A DNA stretch of 32,523 nucleotides from Cohaesibacter sp. (GCA_025800105.1 JAOXSG010000154.1:1-32523); one strand, 5' to 3'; numbered from the stretch's first letter, positions 9,546 to 16,308 are shown. Program-made: numbers and translations. Notes: generated by a model not told the origin, from the sequence alone.

Positions 9546-10802
9546 CTACTGAGTATCATCCAGCCCATAAAGCGAGTGCAAGGCCCGCACAGCCAGCTCG
9601 GTAAAGTCCGAATCAATCAAAATCGAGATTTTGATTTCAGACGTGGTGATCGCGCGAATATTGATGCCTTTATCTGCCAGAGCCTGAAAGGCCTGTGAGG
9701 CAACCCCGGCATGACTGCGCATACCAATGCCAATCACCGAGACCTTAACCACATCTGTAGAGCCTTGCAGCACTTCATAGCCAATTTCGTCTTTGGACTG
9801 TTCCAGCACGCTTTGGGCACGATCAAAATCGCCTTCCGGCACGGTGAAGGTCATATCGGTGATGGTGCCATCTTCAGAGATATTCTGCACAATCATATCA
9901 ACATTAATATTGGCCTCGGCCAATGGACCAAAGACATGAGCCGCAATGCCCGGCTTGTCCGCCACCCGGCGCAGAGAAATCTGTGCTTCATCTCTGGAAA
10001 AGGCGATGCCTGTTACAACCTGTTTTTCCACAATCTCATCCTCATCACAGATCAATGTTCCAGACGGAATATCCGTATTCAAAAGTTCCGGCGCATCCGG
10101 CTCGATAAAGCTGGAGCGCACAAAGGTGCGAACATTATGCACCATGGCCATTTCTACAGAGCGCACCTGCAAAACCTTGGCACCCAATGAGGCCATTTCC
10201 AGCATCTCTTCATAAGAGACCTGATCGAGCCTGCGCGCTTCGGGCACAATGCGCGGATCTGTCGTATAAACCCCGTCCACATCGGTATAAATATCGCAGC
10301 GATCCGCTTCAATCGCCGCAGCAATGGCAACCGCAGAAGTATCAGAACCACCTCGGCCAAGCGTGGAAATGCGATGATCCGGGCCAATACCCTGAAAACC
10401 GGCCACCACCGCCACTTGGTTCATCTCAAGGCGCTCAATCAAGGTGGAACCGTCAATCTCTTCAATCCGTGCGGCCCCATGCACCCCATTGGTTTTAATG
10501 GGAATTTGCCATCCCAACCAGGAGCGGGCATCCACACCCATATTCTGCAAGGTCAGCGCCAGCAACCCCGATGTCACCTGTTCACCGGAGGCAACAACCG
10601 TGTCATATTCACGCGCATCATACAGGGGCGAGCTTTCCTCTACCCAGCCAACCAGCTCATTGGTTTTGCCAGACATGGCCGACACCACAACCGCAACCTG
10701 ATTGCCTGCATCCACTTCGCGTTTCACATGCCGTGCAACACGCTGAATGCGCTCCAAATCACCAACAGAGGTGCCCCCAAATTTCATTACAAGACGGGCC
10801 AT
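9546..10802 (-). CDS. lysC: aspartate kinase
   Basis: Phosphorylates aspartate at the start of the lysine, threonine, methionine and diaminopimelate pathways. 418 aa. The amino-acid kinase domain (about 1-235) opens with the signature KFGGTSVGD (residues 8-16) and has VVVSAMSGKTNEL, GRGGSDTSAVAIAAAI and TDVDGVYTTDPRIV. Two C-terminal ACT domains (about 265-335 and 345-410) are the feedback-binding sites, with the typical VPEGDFDRAQSVL and GIGMRSHAGVASQAFQALADKGINI segments (the latter in two parts on either side of MRSHAG). The ATG has an AGAAAGAG stretch upstream. It heads a minus-strand series (ptsP, prfA, prmC) and is divergent from ubiG, a conserved alphaproteobacterial arrangement. No lysine riboswitch is visible in its leader, so control by end-product inhibition is likely. 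Confidence 0.97.
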   Translation of the reverse strand: MARLVMKFGGTSVGDLERIQRVARHVKREVDAGNQVAVVVSAMSGKTNELVGWVEESSPLYDAREYDTVVASGEQVTSGLLALTLQNMGVDARSWLGWQIPIKTNGVHGAARIEEIDGSTLIERLEMNQVAVVAGFQGIGPDHRISTLGRGGSDTSAVAIAAAIEADRCDIYTDVDGVYTTDPRIVPEARRLDQVSYEEMLEMASLGAKVLQVRSVEMAMVHNVRTFVRSSFIEPDAPELLNTDIPSGTLICDEDEIVEKQVVTGIAFSRDEAQISLRRVADKPGIAAHVFGPLAEANINVDMIVQNISEDGTITDMTFTVPEGDFDRAQSVLEQSKDEIGYEVLQGSTDVVKVSVIGIGMRSHAGVASQAFQALADKGINIRAITTSEIKISILIDSDFTELAVRALHSLYGLDDTQ

Positions 10803-10854
10803 TCACTTTTCTCTTTCTGCCAAGGCTTTGCCGTCAAAAAGAAAGATGCCAAAT

Positions 10855-10870
10855 GATCTGAAACCAGATC
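10855..10870 (-). promoter_or_regulatory. leader hairpin upstream of lysC
   Basis: A perfect 6-bp stem (gatctg / cagatc) with a 4-nt loop, about 50 nt before the lysC start and downstream of the candidate promoter. It would lie in the lysC mRNA leader. No terminator-like T run follows, so an attenuator is not supported. Confidence 0.35.
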
Positions 10871-10889
10871 CTTGCCATCTGTTGCGACA

Positions 10890-10918
10890 TACATAAACGG
10901 GACGCATCATAATCGCAA
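10890..10918 (-). promoter_or_regulatory. candidate lysC promoter
   Basis: On the minus strand TTGCGA (10918-10913) is followed after exactly 17 nt by TATGTA (10895-10890), giving a leader of about 80 nt. It lies only 17 bp from the first copy of the structured repeat. Confidence 0.4.
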
Positions 10919-10934
10919 TGGATTTATGGCTCTA

Positions 10935-11044
10935 TCTCTCTCACGTGCTATTCGATGCTGCGCATCGGCACTACGAGGTGCGCTTCGCGCTTACCTATCG
11001 GCCGTCGCAAAAGGAAAGATTTCCTTTTGCGGATCTTTTTCCCC
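10935..11044 (+). repeat. structured repeat, copy A
   Basis: Full-length copy in plus orientation with three hairpins. Hairpin 1: GTGC 10945-10948 / GCAC 10968-10971, and GATGC 10954-10958 / GCATC 10962-10966, with a TATTC bulge. Hairpin 2: AGGT 10976-10979 / ACCT 10993-10996 around a GCGC / GCGC stem. Hairpin 3: perfect 11-bp stem 11006-11016 / 11021-11031 with AGAT loop. A T-rich stretch (11034-11040) follows. It matches copy C at all but about nine of some 105 positions. Confidence 0.9.
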
Positions 11045-11057
11045 GAAAGATCGAACT

Positions 11058-11080
11058 TTCTCTCACGTGCTATTCGATAG
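11058..11080 (+). repeat. structured repeat, truncated head (A')
   Basis: Only the first 20 bp of the element (11059-11078) are present, in plus orientation and 122 bp after the head of copy A. It is the exact reverse complement of 11178-11197, the head of copy B, making a 20-bp terminal inverted repeat around 99 bp. Confidence 0.85.
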
Positions 11081-11084
11081 AGCA

Positions 11085-11199
11085 GGGACAAAAGAAGACG
11101 GTGAAAATATAGAGTTTCACCGGGAACCGATAGGTGACCGCAGCTTGTCTGCGCACCTCGTAGTGCCGATGCAAAGCATCGAATAGCACGTGAGAGAGA
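11085..11199 (-). repeat. structured repeat, copy B
   Basis: Minus-strand copy with the same three-hairpin plan but diverged stems. Hairpin 1: GTGC 11163-11166 / GCAC 11186-11189 with GATGC / GCATC and an AAA loop. Hairpin 2: AGGT 11132-11135 / ACCT 11055+100 (11155-11158) around CGCAG / CTGCG. Hairpin 3: an 8-bp stem 11099-11106 / 11115-11122 of unrelated sequence to copies A and C. A T-rich stretch ending in TCCC follows on the minus strand, as in A. Confidence 0.85.
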
Positions 11200-11205
11200 T
11201 AAAAA

Positions 11206-11228
11206 CGGCGAATAGCCGCAAGAGAGAT
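11206..11228 (-). repeat. structured repeat, remnant head (E)
   Basis: A short remnant matching the head of copy D: GGC, GAATA, GCC, then an AGAGAGAT end. It abuts copy B, which suggests nested or sequential insertion or deletion events. Confidence 0.55.
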
Positions 11229-11345
11229 AAAACCCCTAAAAACTAAACCCAGCAAATAACCGTAAGAAAATATATCAGAGCCTTTTTGCTTGATCTTTCA
11301 AAGGAAAAAGAATACGGCAAAAGCATAATGCATTAAACAATGGCA
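11229..11345. other. AT-rich unique spacer between repeat copies
   Basis: About 115 bp of AT-rich sequence with no repeat similarity and no open frame of note. It is the most likely place for a native ubiG promoter left between repeat insertions; candidate hexamers such as TTGATC 17 nt before TACGGC are weak. Confidence 0.3.
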
Positions 11346-11346
11346 C

Positions 11347-11480
11347 GGTCTTTTCCCTAACCACCCAAGGGAAAAGAACCCGGGAAAGGAAATCCTTCCT
11401 TTTCCGACGACCGATAGGCAAGCGCGGAGCGTGCACTCGCAGGCCGCCGCACAAGCGGCGAATAGCCGTGAGACAGAGAC
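11347..11480 (-). repeat. structured repeat, copy D
   Basis: Minus-strand diverged copy. Hairpin 1: GGC 11442-11444 / GCC 11465-11467 with GCCGC 11446-11450 / GCGGC 11455-11459 and the conserved GAATA bulge. Hairpin 3: 11-bp stem 11381-11391 / 11396-11406 with one non-Watson-Crick pair. A fourth hairpin, 10 bp (11349-11358 / 11368-11377), uses the T-rich tail. Its head lies about 118 bp from that of copy C in the same orientation. Confidence 0.85.
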
Positions 11481-11490
11481 AGTCTCAAAT

Positions 11491-11597
11491 AGGAAAAGAA
11501 CCCGTAAAAGGAAATCCTTCCTTTTACGACGGCCGATAGGCAAGCGCAAAGCGCACCTCGTAGTGCCGATGCGCAGCATCGAATAGCACGTGAGAGA
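11491..11597 (-). repeat. structured repeat, copy C (abuts ubiG)
   Basis: Full-length minus-strand copy, nearly identical to A. Hairpin 3: perfect 11-bp stem 11503-11513 / 11518-11528. Hairpin 2: 11538-11541 / 11555-11558 around GCGC / GCGC. Hairpin 1: GTGC 11563-11566 / GCAC 11586-11589 with GATGC / GCATC. Its terminal GAGAGA ends 4 nt before the ubiG ATG. Confidence 0.92.
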
Positions 11598-11601
11598 AAA
11601 A

Positions 11602-12360
11602 ATGACCAAACAGGAAAATTTTGCTGGCAGCACAGTGGATGATGCAGAAATTGCTCATTTTTCTGCCATGGCGGCTGAATGGTGGAGCCCAACCGGTAAA
11701 TTTCGCCCTTTGCATAAGCAAAATCCCACACGCCTTGCTTTCATCCGCGAAAATATTGTCAGCCATTTTGGTCTGGATGCCAAAGCCCAGAGCCCGTTCA
11801 CAAACCTCAATATGCTCGACATTGGCTGTGGCGGCGGCTTGATTTGCGAACCTCTCACCCGCATGGGCGCAAATATGACCGGCGCTGACGCATCAGAGGT
11901 GAATATCGGCATTGCCAGCACCCATGCCAGCGAGAGCGGCCTTGATATCGACTATCGCGCCACAACCGCCGAAAGTCTGGCAGAAGCAGGCGAGCAATTT
12001 GACGTGGTGCTGGCCATGGAAGTGGTGGAACATGTCAGCGATGTGCCTCTTTTCATCAAGGCCTGCACCTCTATGGTCAAACCAGGCGGCCTGATGTTCA
12101 TGTCTACCCTCAATCGCACGCTAAAAAGCTGGGCTGGTGCCATTGTTGGTGCAGAATATGTCTTGCGCTGGCTGCCCGTCGGCACTCATCAATGGGATAA
12201 ATTCATCACCCCAGACGAGCTGGAAGCCGCCTTTCAAGGCACCAATCTGACCATGACCAAAAAAGAAGGCATGATTTATAACCCGCTCTTTGATCGATGG
12301 TCACGCGGCCCCGATATGTCCATCAATTATATGGTCATGTGCGAACGACCCCTCACATAA
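11602..12360 (+). CDS. ubiG: ubiquinone biosynthesis O-methyltransferase UbiG
   Basis: Performs both O-methylation steps of ubiquinone synthesis with S-adenosylmethionine, at the inner face of the cytoplasmic membrane. 252 aa. The family-specific start region has [27 protein letters not shown] (given here as one motif block, residues about 20-46). SAM motif I is [14 protein letters not shown] (about 75-88), followed by GADASE, then the [11 protein letters not shown] acidic motif and the membrane-association segment ending in [13 protein letters not shown]. The frame extends to a GTG at 11590, but that codon lies inside repeat copy C and gives a non-family extension, so I use ATG 11602. The only purine-rich ribosome site is the GAGAGA end of that repeat. 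The gene is divergent from lysC, a conserved alphaproteobacterial pairing. Confidence 0.95.
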   Translation: MTKQENFAGSTVDDAEIAHFSAMAAEWWSPTGKFRPLHKQNPTRLAFIRENIVSHFGLDAKAQSPFTNLNMLDIGCGGGLICEPLTRMGANMTGADASEVNIGIASTHASESGLDIDYRATTAESLAEAGEQFDVVLAMEVVEHVSDVPLFIKACTSMVKPGGLMFMSTLNRTLKSWAGAIVGAEYVLRWLPVGTHQWDKFITPDELEAAFQGTNLTMTKKEGMIYNPLFDRWSRGPDMSINYMVMCERPLT

Positions 12361-12371
12361 CAATCTCTTCA

Positions 12372-12401
12372 TTCAACATGTCTCTCACTCTCTGCTATGA
12401 T
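12372..12401 (+). promoter_or_regulatory. candidate promoter of the sugar dehydrogenase gene
   Basis: TTCAAC (12372-12377) and TATGAT (12396-12401) are separated by 18 nt. The start codon follows about 30 nt later, behind a GGGAGAGA ribosome site. Confidence 0.4.
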
Positions 12402-12431
12402 GCTCTATCGATTGCCTGAGGGAGAGATGGA

Positions 12432-13589
12432 ATGAAGAGAAAAACATGTGTCGCAATTCGCTCAACCTTGATTCTGCTCATCACCATGATGGGCCTGAGC
12501 TCAAAGAGCCATGCCGCGCAATGTTGTGTGGCCAATGAGGGCACCATTCCGTTAAAAACACAGATCATGGCAAGCGGATTGGATAGCCCTTGGTCCATGG
12601 CCTTTTTGCCCGATGGCTCGCTGCTGATTGCTGAGCGTCCCGGTGCCTTACGCCGTCTTCATAAGGGCAAACTCTCACAGCCTTTCAAAGGCCTGCCAGA
12701 GATTGAGGAAATTGGCCAAGGGGGCTTGCTGGATTTAGCCCTTGATCCCGATTTTAACCAAACGGGGCATCTCTTCTTTTCCTATGCGCAACGATCAAAA
12801 GATGGCAGCCAATATGGCACAAATATTGGCCGTGCTAGGCTCAACCTTGCGCAAAACAGGCTGGACAATCTGCGCATCATTTTCTCCTCCAATATCAAAA
12901 GTTCCGGTGGCCGCCATTTCGGCTCGCGCCTGCGCTTTGGCCCAGACAAAAGCCTCTATGCCACATTGGGCGATCGTGGCACCCAAATGCGCGCCCAAGA
13001 CCCGTTTGATCATGCAGGCTCCATCATTCGCATCAATCGTGATGGCTCTATCCCGCCGGACAATCCCTTTGCTGACGGCAAAAAGGCCCTGCCGGAAATC
13101 TGGTCCATTGGCCATAGAAACCCGCAAGGGGCGGCCATTCATCCCAAAACAGGCGCACTTTGGACCCTCTCTCATGGCGCAGCGGGGGGCGATGAAATCA
13201 ACCAGCCCAAAGCAGGACGCAATTATGGCTGGCCGCTTATTTCCTATGGCAGCAATTATTCGGGACGTGGCTTTGCAAAGGGCAGCAAGGCAAGCGGGTT
13301 AGAGCAACCCATTTTCTATTGGGATCCCTCTATCGCGCCATCGGGCTTTAGCTTTTACAGTCATAAAAAGCCCCTCATTCCTGCTTGGAATGGCTCGCTG
13401 TTAGCCGGGGCCTTGCGCGCGCAATATCTCTCGCGGCTGATCTTCAAGGGCGATGACATCATCAAGGAAGAGCGGTATCTGGTTTCACAATTTGGCAGAA
13501 TACGCGATGTCAGAACTGGCCCGGACGGCGCGGTTTGGCTGTTAACCGACAGCTCAAACGGACAGGTGATCAGGCTTACACAACAATAG
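12432..13589 (+). CDS. secreted PQQ-dependent sugar dehydrogenase (YliI/GSDH family)
   Basis: 385 aa. Residues 1-29 look like a Sec signal peptide (Lys/Arg start, hydrophobic STLILLITMMGLSS core, then SHAA), so the protein should be periplasmic. The rest matches the soluble six-bladed glucose/sorbosone dehydrogenase propeller: PWSMAFLPDGSLLIAERPG, a catalytic-His candidate in IGQGGLLDLALDPDF and SGGRHFGSRLRFGPD, then LGDRG, IGHRNPQG and HGAAGGDEINQPKAGRNYGWP blades. Family members oxidise aldoses using pyrroloquinoline quinone; substrates vary and some bind no PQQ. An unusual Cys-Cys pair follows the predicted cleavage site. It starts 71 bp after ubiG behind a strong ribosome site and a possible promoter, and is convergent with the DUF1178 gene 12 bp away. 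No pqq genes are in the window. Confidence 0.88.
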   Translation: MKRKTCVAIRSTLILLITMMGLSSKSHAAQCCVANEGTIPLKTQIMASGLDSPWSMAFLPDGSLLIAERPGALRRLHKGKLSQPFKGLPEIEEIGQGGLLDLALDPDFNQTGHLFFSYAQRSKDGSQYGTNIGRARLNLAQNRLDNLRIIFSSNIKSSGGRHFGSRLRFGPDKSLYATLGDRGTQMRAQDPFDHAGSIIRINRDGSIPPDNPFADGKKALPEIWSIGHRNPQGAAIHPKTGALWTLSHGAAGGDEINQPKAGRNYGWPLISYGSNYSGRGFAKGSKASGLEQPIFYWDPSIAPSGFSFYSHKKPLIPAWNGSLLAGALRAQYLSRLIFKGDDIIKEERYLVSQFGRIRDVRTGPDGAVWLLTDSSNGQVIRLTQQ

Positions 13590-13601
13590 AGGAGATACGC
13601 C

Positions 13602-14156
13602 CTAATTTCGGTCTTCTGGCAAAATAGGCAAAGGCAGGCAATCAATGCCATCTTCGCTCAATTCTTTTACCTCTTGTAAGGTCGCCTGACCATAAATGCC
13701 GCGCGTCTCGGTCTCGTTAAAATGCATTTTGCGGGCTTCATCGGCAAATTTATCACCCACATAATCGGAATTGGCGACCACTTTGTCACGCAATTCACGC
13801 AGCTTTTGAATCACGTCTGTTTGTTGAGACACATCTGGCTGCACTGCAAGTGATTGCTCCCCGCTCCCTTGAGCTATAGTGGCAGGGACAGGTGTCTGCG
13901 ATGGGGGTACACTCTCCTTGGCATTGTCATCTGTGACAGCCTCAAAAGGGACAGAGGGCTGAGGACTAGGGTGATTTTTATCCTGAGTGCGCGTGCCGGA
14001 AATGGCCGGAGCCATCAGCGCTTTGCTGATATGCTCTGACCCGCAAGCGGGACATTGCAAAAACCCTTGCGCTTTTTGGCTGTCAAAATCATCAGAATTG
14101 CGAAACCAGCCTTCAAAGCCATGACCAGCCTCGCATTGAAGCGAAAATTTAATCAC
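13602..14156 (-). CDS. DUF1178 family protein
   Basis: 184 aa. The N-terminal 50 residues carry the family signature: a CEAGHGFEGWFRNSDDF segment and a CPACGS pair, forming a likely four-ligand metal-binding ribbon with the earlier Cys/His, followed by the KALMAP motif. The middle (about 60-115) is Pro/Ser/Gln-rich and looks disordered. The C-terminal part (about 118-184) has the conserved LRELRDKVVANSDYVGDKFA, EARKMHFNE and RGIYGQAT segments. The function is unknown. The family is found mainly in alpha- and betaproteobacteria and commonly follows the nitrilase-like and glutaredoxin genes, as here. The start is the first Met of the conserved domain. Confidence 0.9.
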   Translation of the reverse strand: MIKFSLQCEAGHGFEGWFRNSDDFDSQKAQGFLQCPACGSEHISKALMAPAISGTRTQDKNHPSPQPSVPFEAVTDDNAKESVPPSQTPVPATIAQGSGEQSLAVQPDVSQQTDVIQKLRELRDKVVANSDYVGDKFADEARKMHFNETETRGIYGQATLQEVKELSEDGIDCLPLPILPEDRN

Positions 14157-14195
14157 GCCAACGCCCTCGCATATTCAGCATGCCTCATTCGTTTC

Positions 14196-14237
14196 AAAAG
14201 CAGCTTGCACCACAAAAAACGAAAAACAGCAGCTTTT
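14196..14237 (-). terminator. weak terminator-like hairpin after the nitrilase gene
   Basis: A 10-bp stem with one T-T mismatch (14196-14205 with 14228-14237) and a 22-nt loop rich in T on the minus strand. It ends in TTTT before GAAACG. It lies between the nitrilase stop and the DUF1178 start. The long loop makes it uncertain. Confidence 0.3.
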
Positions 14238-14271
14238 TATAGAATAAAGCAAAAGAGTTAAAGAGCAAAGT

Positions 14272-15105
14272 CTAGGCCATATCTACATCATGACCAAGAG
14301 AGGGAACAGCGCTGCGACAGACATCCACCTGCCCCATGTCAAGATCAGCGGCAATGAAACAAGGCTCCTCGCCCGCCTCTACCAAAATTGTCCCCCACGG
14401 ATCAATGATCAAGGAATGCCCGTAAGTGCGACGACCATTTTCATGCAAGCCCCCTTGGGCTGCGGCCAGCACAAAAGCCCCATTTTCAATGGCCCGCGCC
14501 CGCAACAAAATATGCCAATGGGCCGCCCCTGTTTTGGCCGTAAAAGCAGCTGGCACCGCCAAAAGCGAAGCACCTTTCTGGCTCAAAGCCCGATAAAGAT
14601 GGGGGAAACGCACATCATAGCAAATAGAAAACCCCAATTGGCCCCAAGGCAGAGAAGCCAGCACCAATTCACGCCCGGCCTGAAAACTGGCCGATTCGCG
14701 ATAACTCTCACCATTGGCCAAATCCACATCAAACATATGGATCTTGTCATACTGCGCTTTGATGGCCCCATCTGGGCCAATCAGAAAAGAGCGATTGGCC
14801 GCTTTTGGTCGTCCTGCATCATCCAGCCCATCGGCCAGAACCGCCATGGAGCCAATATGCAGCCAAATCCCTAACGCCTTGGCAAGCGAGCGCAACCGCT
14901 TGATCCCCTCATCCTGTTCTTGAGAGGAGATTTTTTCCAGCAATTTGGCGCGGTTCAGCTCCATCGTTGCCGTTTGTTCCGGGGTCTGGATATAGACGCA
15001 CCCATCCTTTGCCGCCTGTAGGATCAAATCTTGCGCCTGATCCAGATTGGCCACAATGTCACGCCCGGCACGCAATTGTACACAGGCCGCCCGTATTTGC
15101 GTCAT
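14272..15105 (-). CDS. carbon-nitrogen hydrolase (nitrilase superfamily, Nit1-like)
   Basis: 277 aa, a whole single nitrilase-fold domain. The Glu-Lys-Cys catalytic triad is visible: Glu in IQTPEQTATM (about residue 44), Lys in AQYDKIHMFDVD (about 114), and Cys in LGFSICYDVRFPHLYRAL (about 149). The sequence pattern is closest to the Nit1/NitA amidases that hydrolyse deaminated glutathione, or to omega-amidase, both metabolite-repair roles; the exact substrate is inference. The frame is open to a TTG at 15126, but ATG 15105 follows GGGAGAGG at good spacing and starts MTQIRAACVQL, as family members do. It lies 21 bp downstream of grxC, and this neighbourhood fits a glutathione-related task. 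Confidence 0.9.
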   Translation of the reverse strand: MTQIRAACVQLRAGRDIVANLDQAQDLILQAAKDGCVYIQTPEQTATMELNRAKLLEKISSQEQDEGIKRLRSLAKALGIWLHIGSMAVLADGLDDAGRPKAANRSFLIGPDGAIKAQYDKIHMFDVDLANGESYRESASFQAGRELVLASLPWGQLGFSICYDVRFPHLYRALSQKGASLLAVPAAFTAKTGAAHWHILLRARAIENGAFVLAAAQGGLHENGRRTYGHSLIIDPWGTILVEAGEEPCFIAADLDMGQVDVCRSAVPSLGHDVDMA

Positions 15106-15126
15106 ATATCCCTCTCCCCCGATCAA

Positions 15127-15381
15127 TCAGCTTGCCAGTTTGACATCCAGCTGACCGGCTTTTTCCAGATCAAACAAATCATCACACCCACCCACATGCT
15201 CATCATTGATGAAAATTTGCGGGAATGTCTTGCGACCGGATTTTTTGATCATTTCCTGTTTCACATCAAAATCAAAGGTTGCGTCATGCTCAACAAAGCT
15301 GACACCCTTGTCAGACAACAGCTTTTTCGCGGCTGTACAAAAACCGCACATCTTACGGGTATAAATGACAATCTCGGCCAT
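15127..15381 (-). CDS. grxC: glutaredoxin 3
   Basis: Small cytoplasmic thiol-disulfide oxidoreductase that uses glutathione to reduce disulfides, such as those of ribonucleotide reductase or PAPS reductase. 84 aa as annotated here. A thioredoxin fold has the dithiol active site CGFC (about residues 11-14) in place of the more common CPYC. The cis-Pro segment is RKTFPQIFIND (about 49-59) and the glutathione-binding HVGGCDDL follows (about 61-68), with an extra Cys there. The frame is open to a TTG at 15405, but ATG 15381 has GGAGAG at good spacing and begins MAEIVIYTRK, the normal start. It is the second gene of the comF-grxC-nitrilase-DUF1178 series. Confidence 0.94.
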   Translation of the reverse strand: MAEIVIYTRKMCGFCTAAKKLLSDKGVSFVEHDATFDFDVKQEMIKKSGRKTFPQIFINDEHVGGCDDLFDLEKAGQLDVKLAS

Positions 15382-15458
15382 TTTTCTCTCCAGTTCTGCT
15401 TTCAAGACCAGCCCCCAGCAATGATGCGGACATCTGGTACAAATTATAATTTCCGGCC

Positions 15459-16256
15459 TTATATGGTCATTTGCCCTGACTCTACAACCCGTGCAAAGAC
15501 GATAACAAAAATTTGAGCAGCCCAGGCTCTTCGCAAGGCCCGTGCGCAGGCCTCAATCGTTGCCCCTGTTGTCATCACATCATCAATCAAAACAATACTT
15601 TTGCCCGAAATATTGTGTCTGTAAGTCTCGTTTAATCGAAAGGCCCCGCGCACATTGGCTTCACGCTCCTGATCACTCAAGCCAACCTGTTGGCGCGTGG
15701 CACGACGCCGCACCAGACAATCAGGCCAATAAGCAAGACCTTTTTGATCAGCAATTGCCTTTGCCAGCAAAGCCGCCTGATTATAACGACGGCCAATCAA
15801 ACGTCGCCGATGCAGCGGGACCGGCACAACAACCAAAGGCCCTGAAATATTGGCAAAAAAATCAGCACCGGCCCGAACCATCCAGTCTCCCATAGAGACG
15901 GCAAGGTCTGTCCGGTCATAATATTTCAATTTATGGACAAGCGCCCGCGCCGTTGCATCATAGAGCGCAACACAACGCGCTTTATCATAAGCAGGAGGAT
16001 CAGCGAGAACAGCAGGGCTAACAATGTCTTGACCAGCATCATAAGGGTAAGGCACTCCAGAGACGGGACAAAAAGGGCGATCCACCCAATGCATCTCTTG
16101 CCAGCATCCGCCGCATAAATGATTGCTGTCACAGATTGCCCGGCCACAATTGGCACATACCGGCGGCCAGAGAAAAGCAGCCATGAGGGAAAAAGCGCCC
16201 CGCAGCCGTCGCTGTATAATTGACAAAAGCCCGCTGTCAGCCTTTTCAGCTGTCAT
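15459..16256 (-). CDS. comF: ComF family phosphoribosyltransferase-like protein
   Basis: 265 aa. An N-terminal zinc-ribbon region has two Cys pairs, CANCGRAIC and LCGGCW (about residues 34-60). The middle holds LYDATARALVHKLKYYDRTDLA, which is characteristic of the ComF/GntX family. The C-terminal type I phosphoribosyltransferase fold has VVVPVPLHRRRLIGRRYNQA and the PRPP-binding loop IVLIDDVMTTGATI (about residues 218-231). In naturally transformable bacteria ComF helps take DNA into the cytoplasm; elsewhere its role is unclear. The frame is open to a GTG at 16292, but ATG 16256 has AAGGA upstream and gives the usual length. It is divergent from the methyltransferase gene at 16351 and leads a four-gene minus-strand series. 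Confidence 0.88.
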   Translation of the reverse strand: MTAEKADSGLLSIIQRRLRGAFSLMAAFLWPPVCANCGRAICDSNHLCGGCWQEMHWVDRPFCPVSGVPYPYDAGQDIVSPAVLADPPAYDKARCVALYDATARALVHKLKYYDRTDLAVSMGDWMVRAGADFFANISGPLVVVPVPLHRRRLIGRRYNQAALLAKAIADQKGLAYWPDCLVRRRATRQQVGLSDQEREANVRGAFRLNETYRHNISGKSIVLIDDVMTTGATIEACARALRRAWAAQIFVIVFARVVESGQMTI

Positions 16257-16278
16257 ATTGACAGATCCTTGCGATAGA

Positions 16279-16308
16279 CATAAGCCACACACACTATGCT
16301 AGTGCCAA
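16279..16308 (-). promoter_or_regulatory. candidate comF promoter
   Basis: On the minus strand TTGGCA (16308-16303) precedes CTTATG (16284-16279) by 18 nt. The -35 is a good match and the -10 is poor. If real it places the GTG at 16292 upstream of the transcript, supporting the ATG at 16256. Confidence 0.3.

Noticed and set aside
10803..10934. Lysine riboswitch upstream of lysC
   Set aside because: The stretch is too short and lacks the five-helix pattern; only one 6-bp hairpin is present.
10918..11186. Plus-strand frames of 64 and 104 aa across repeat copies A and A'
   Set aside because: Same reason: repeat-derived, ending at arbitrary points, no start signals.
10935..11597. CRISPR array or integron attC array
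   Set aside because: Copies are in mixed orientation, unequally spaced and diverged, with no constant-length spacers, no cas or integrase gene, and no attC core sites.
11590..11601. GTG at 11590 as ubiG start
   Set aside because: It lies within the repeat and adds four residues not expected in the family; ATG 11602 has the repeat-derived GAGAGA in the correct place.
11070..11766. Several overlapping minus-strand open frames encoding similar peptides (with a shared [14 protein letters not shown] segment)
   Set aside because: They are translations of the structured repeat copies. Each copy is read in different frames, stems explain the sequence, and there is no ribosome site or codon bias.
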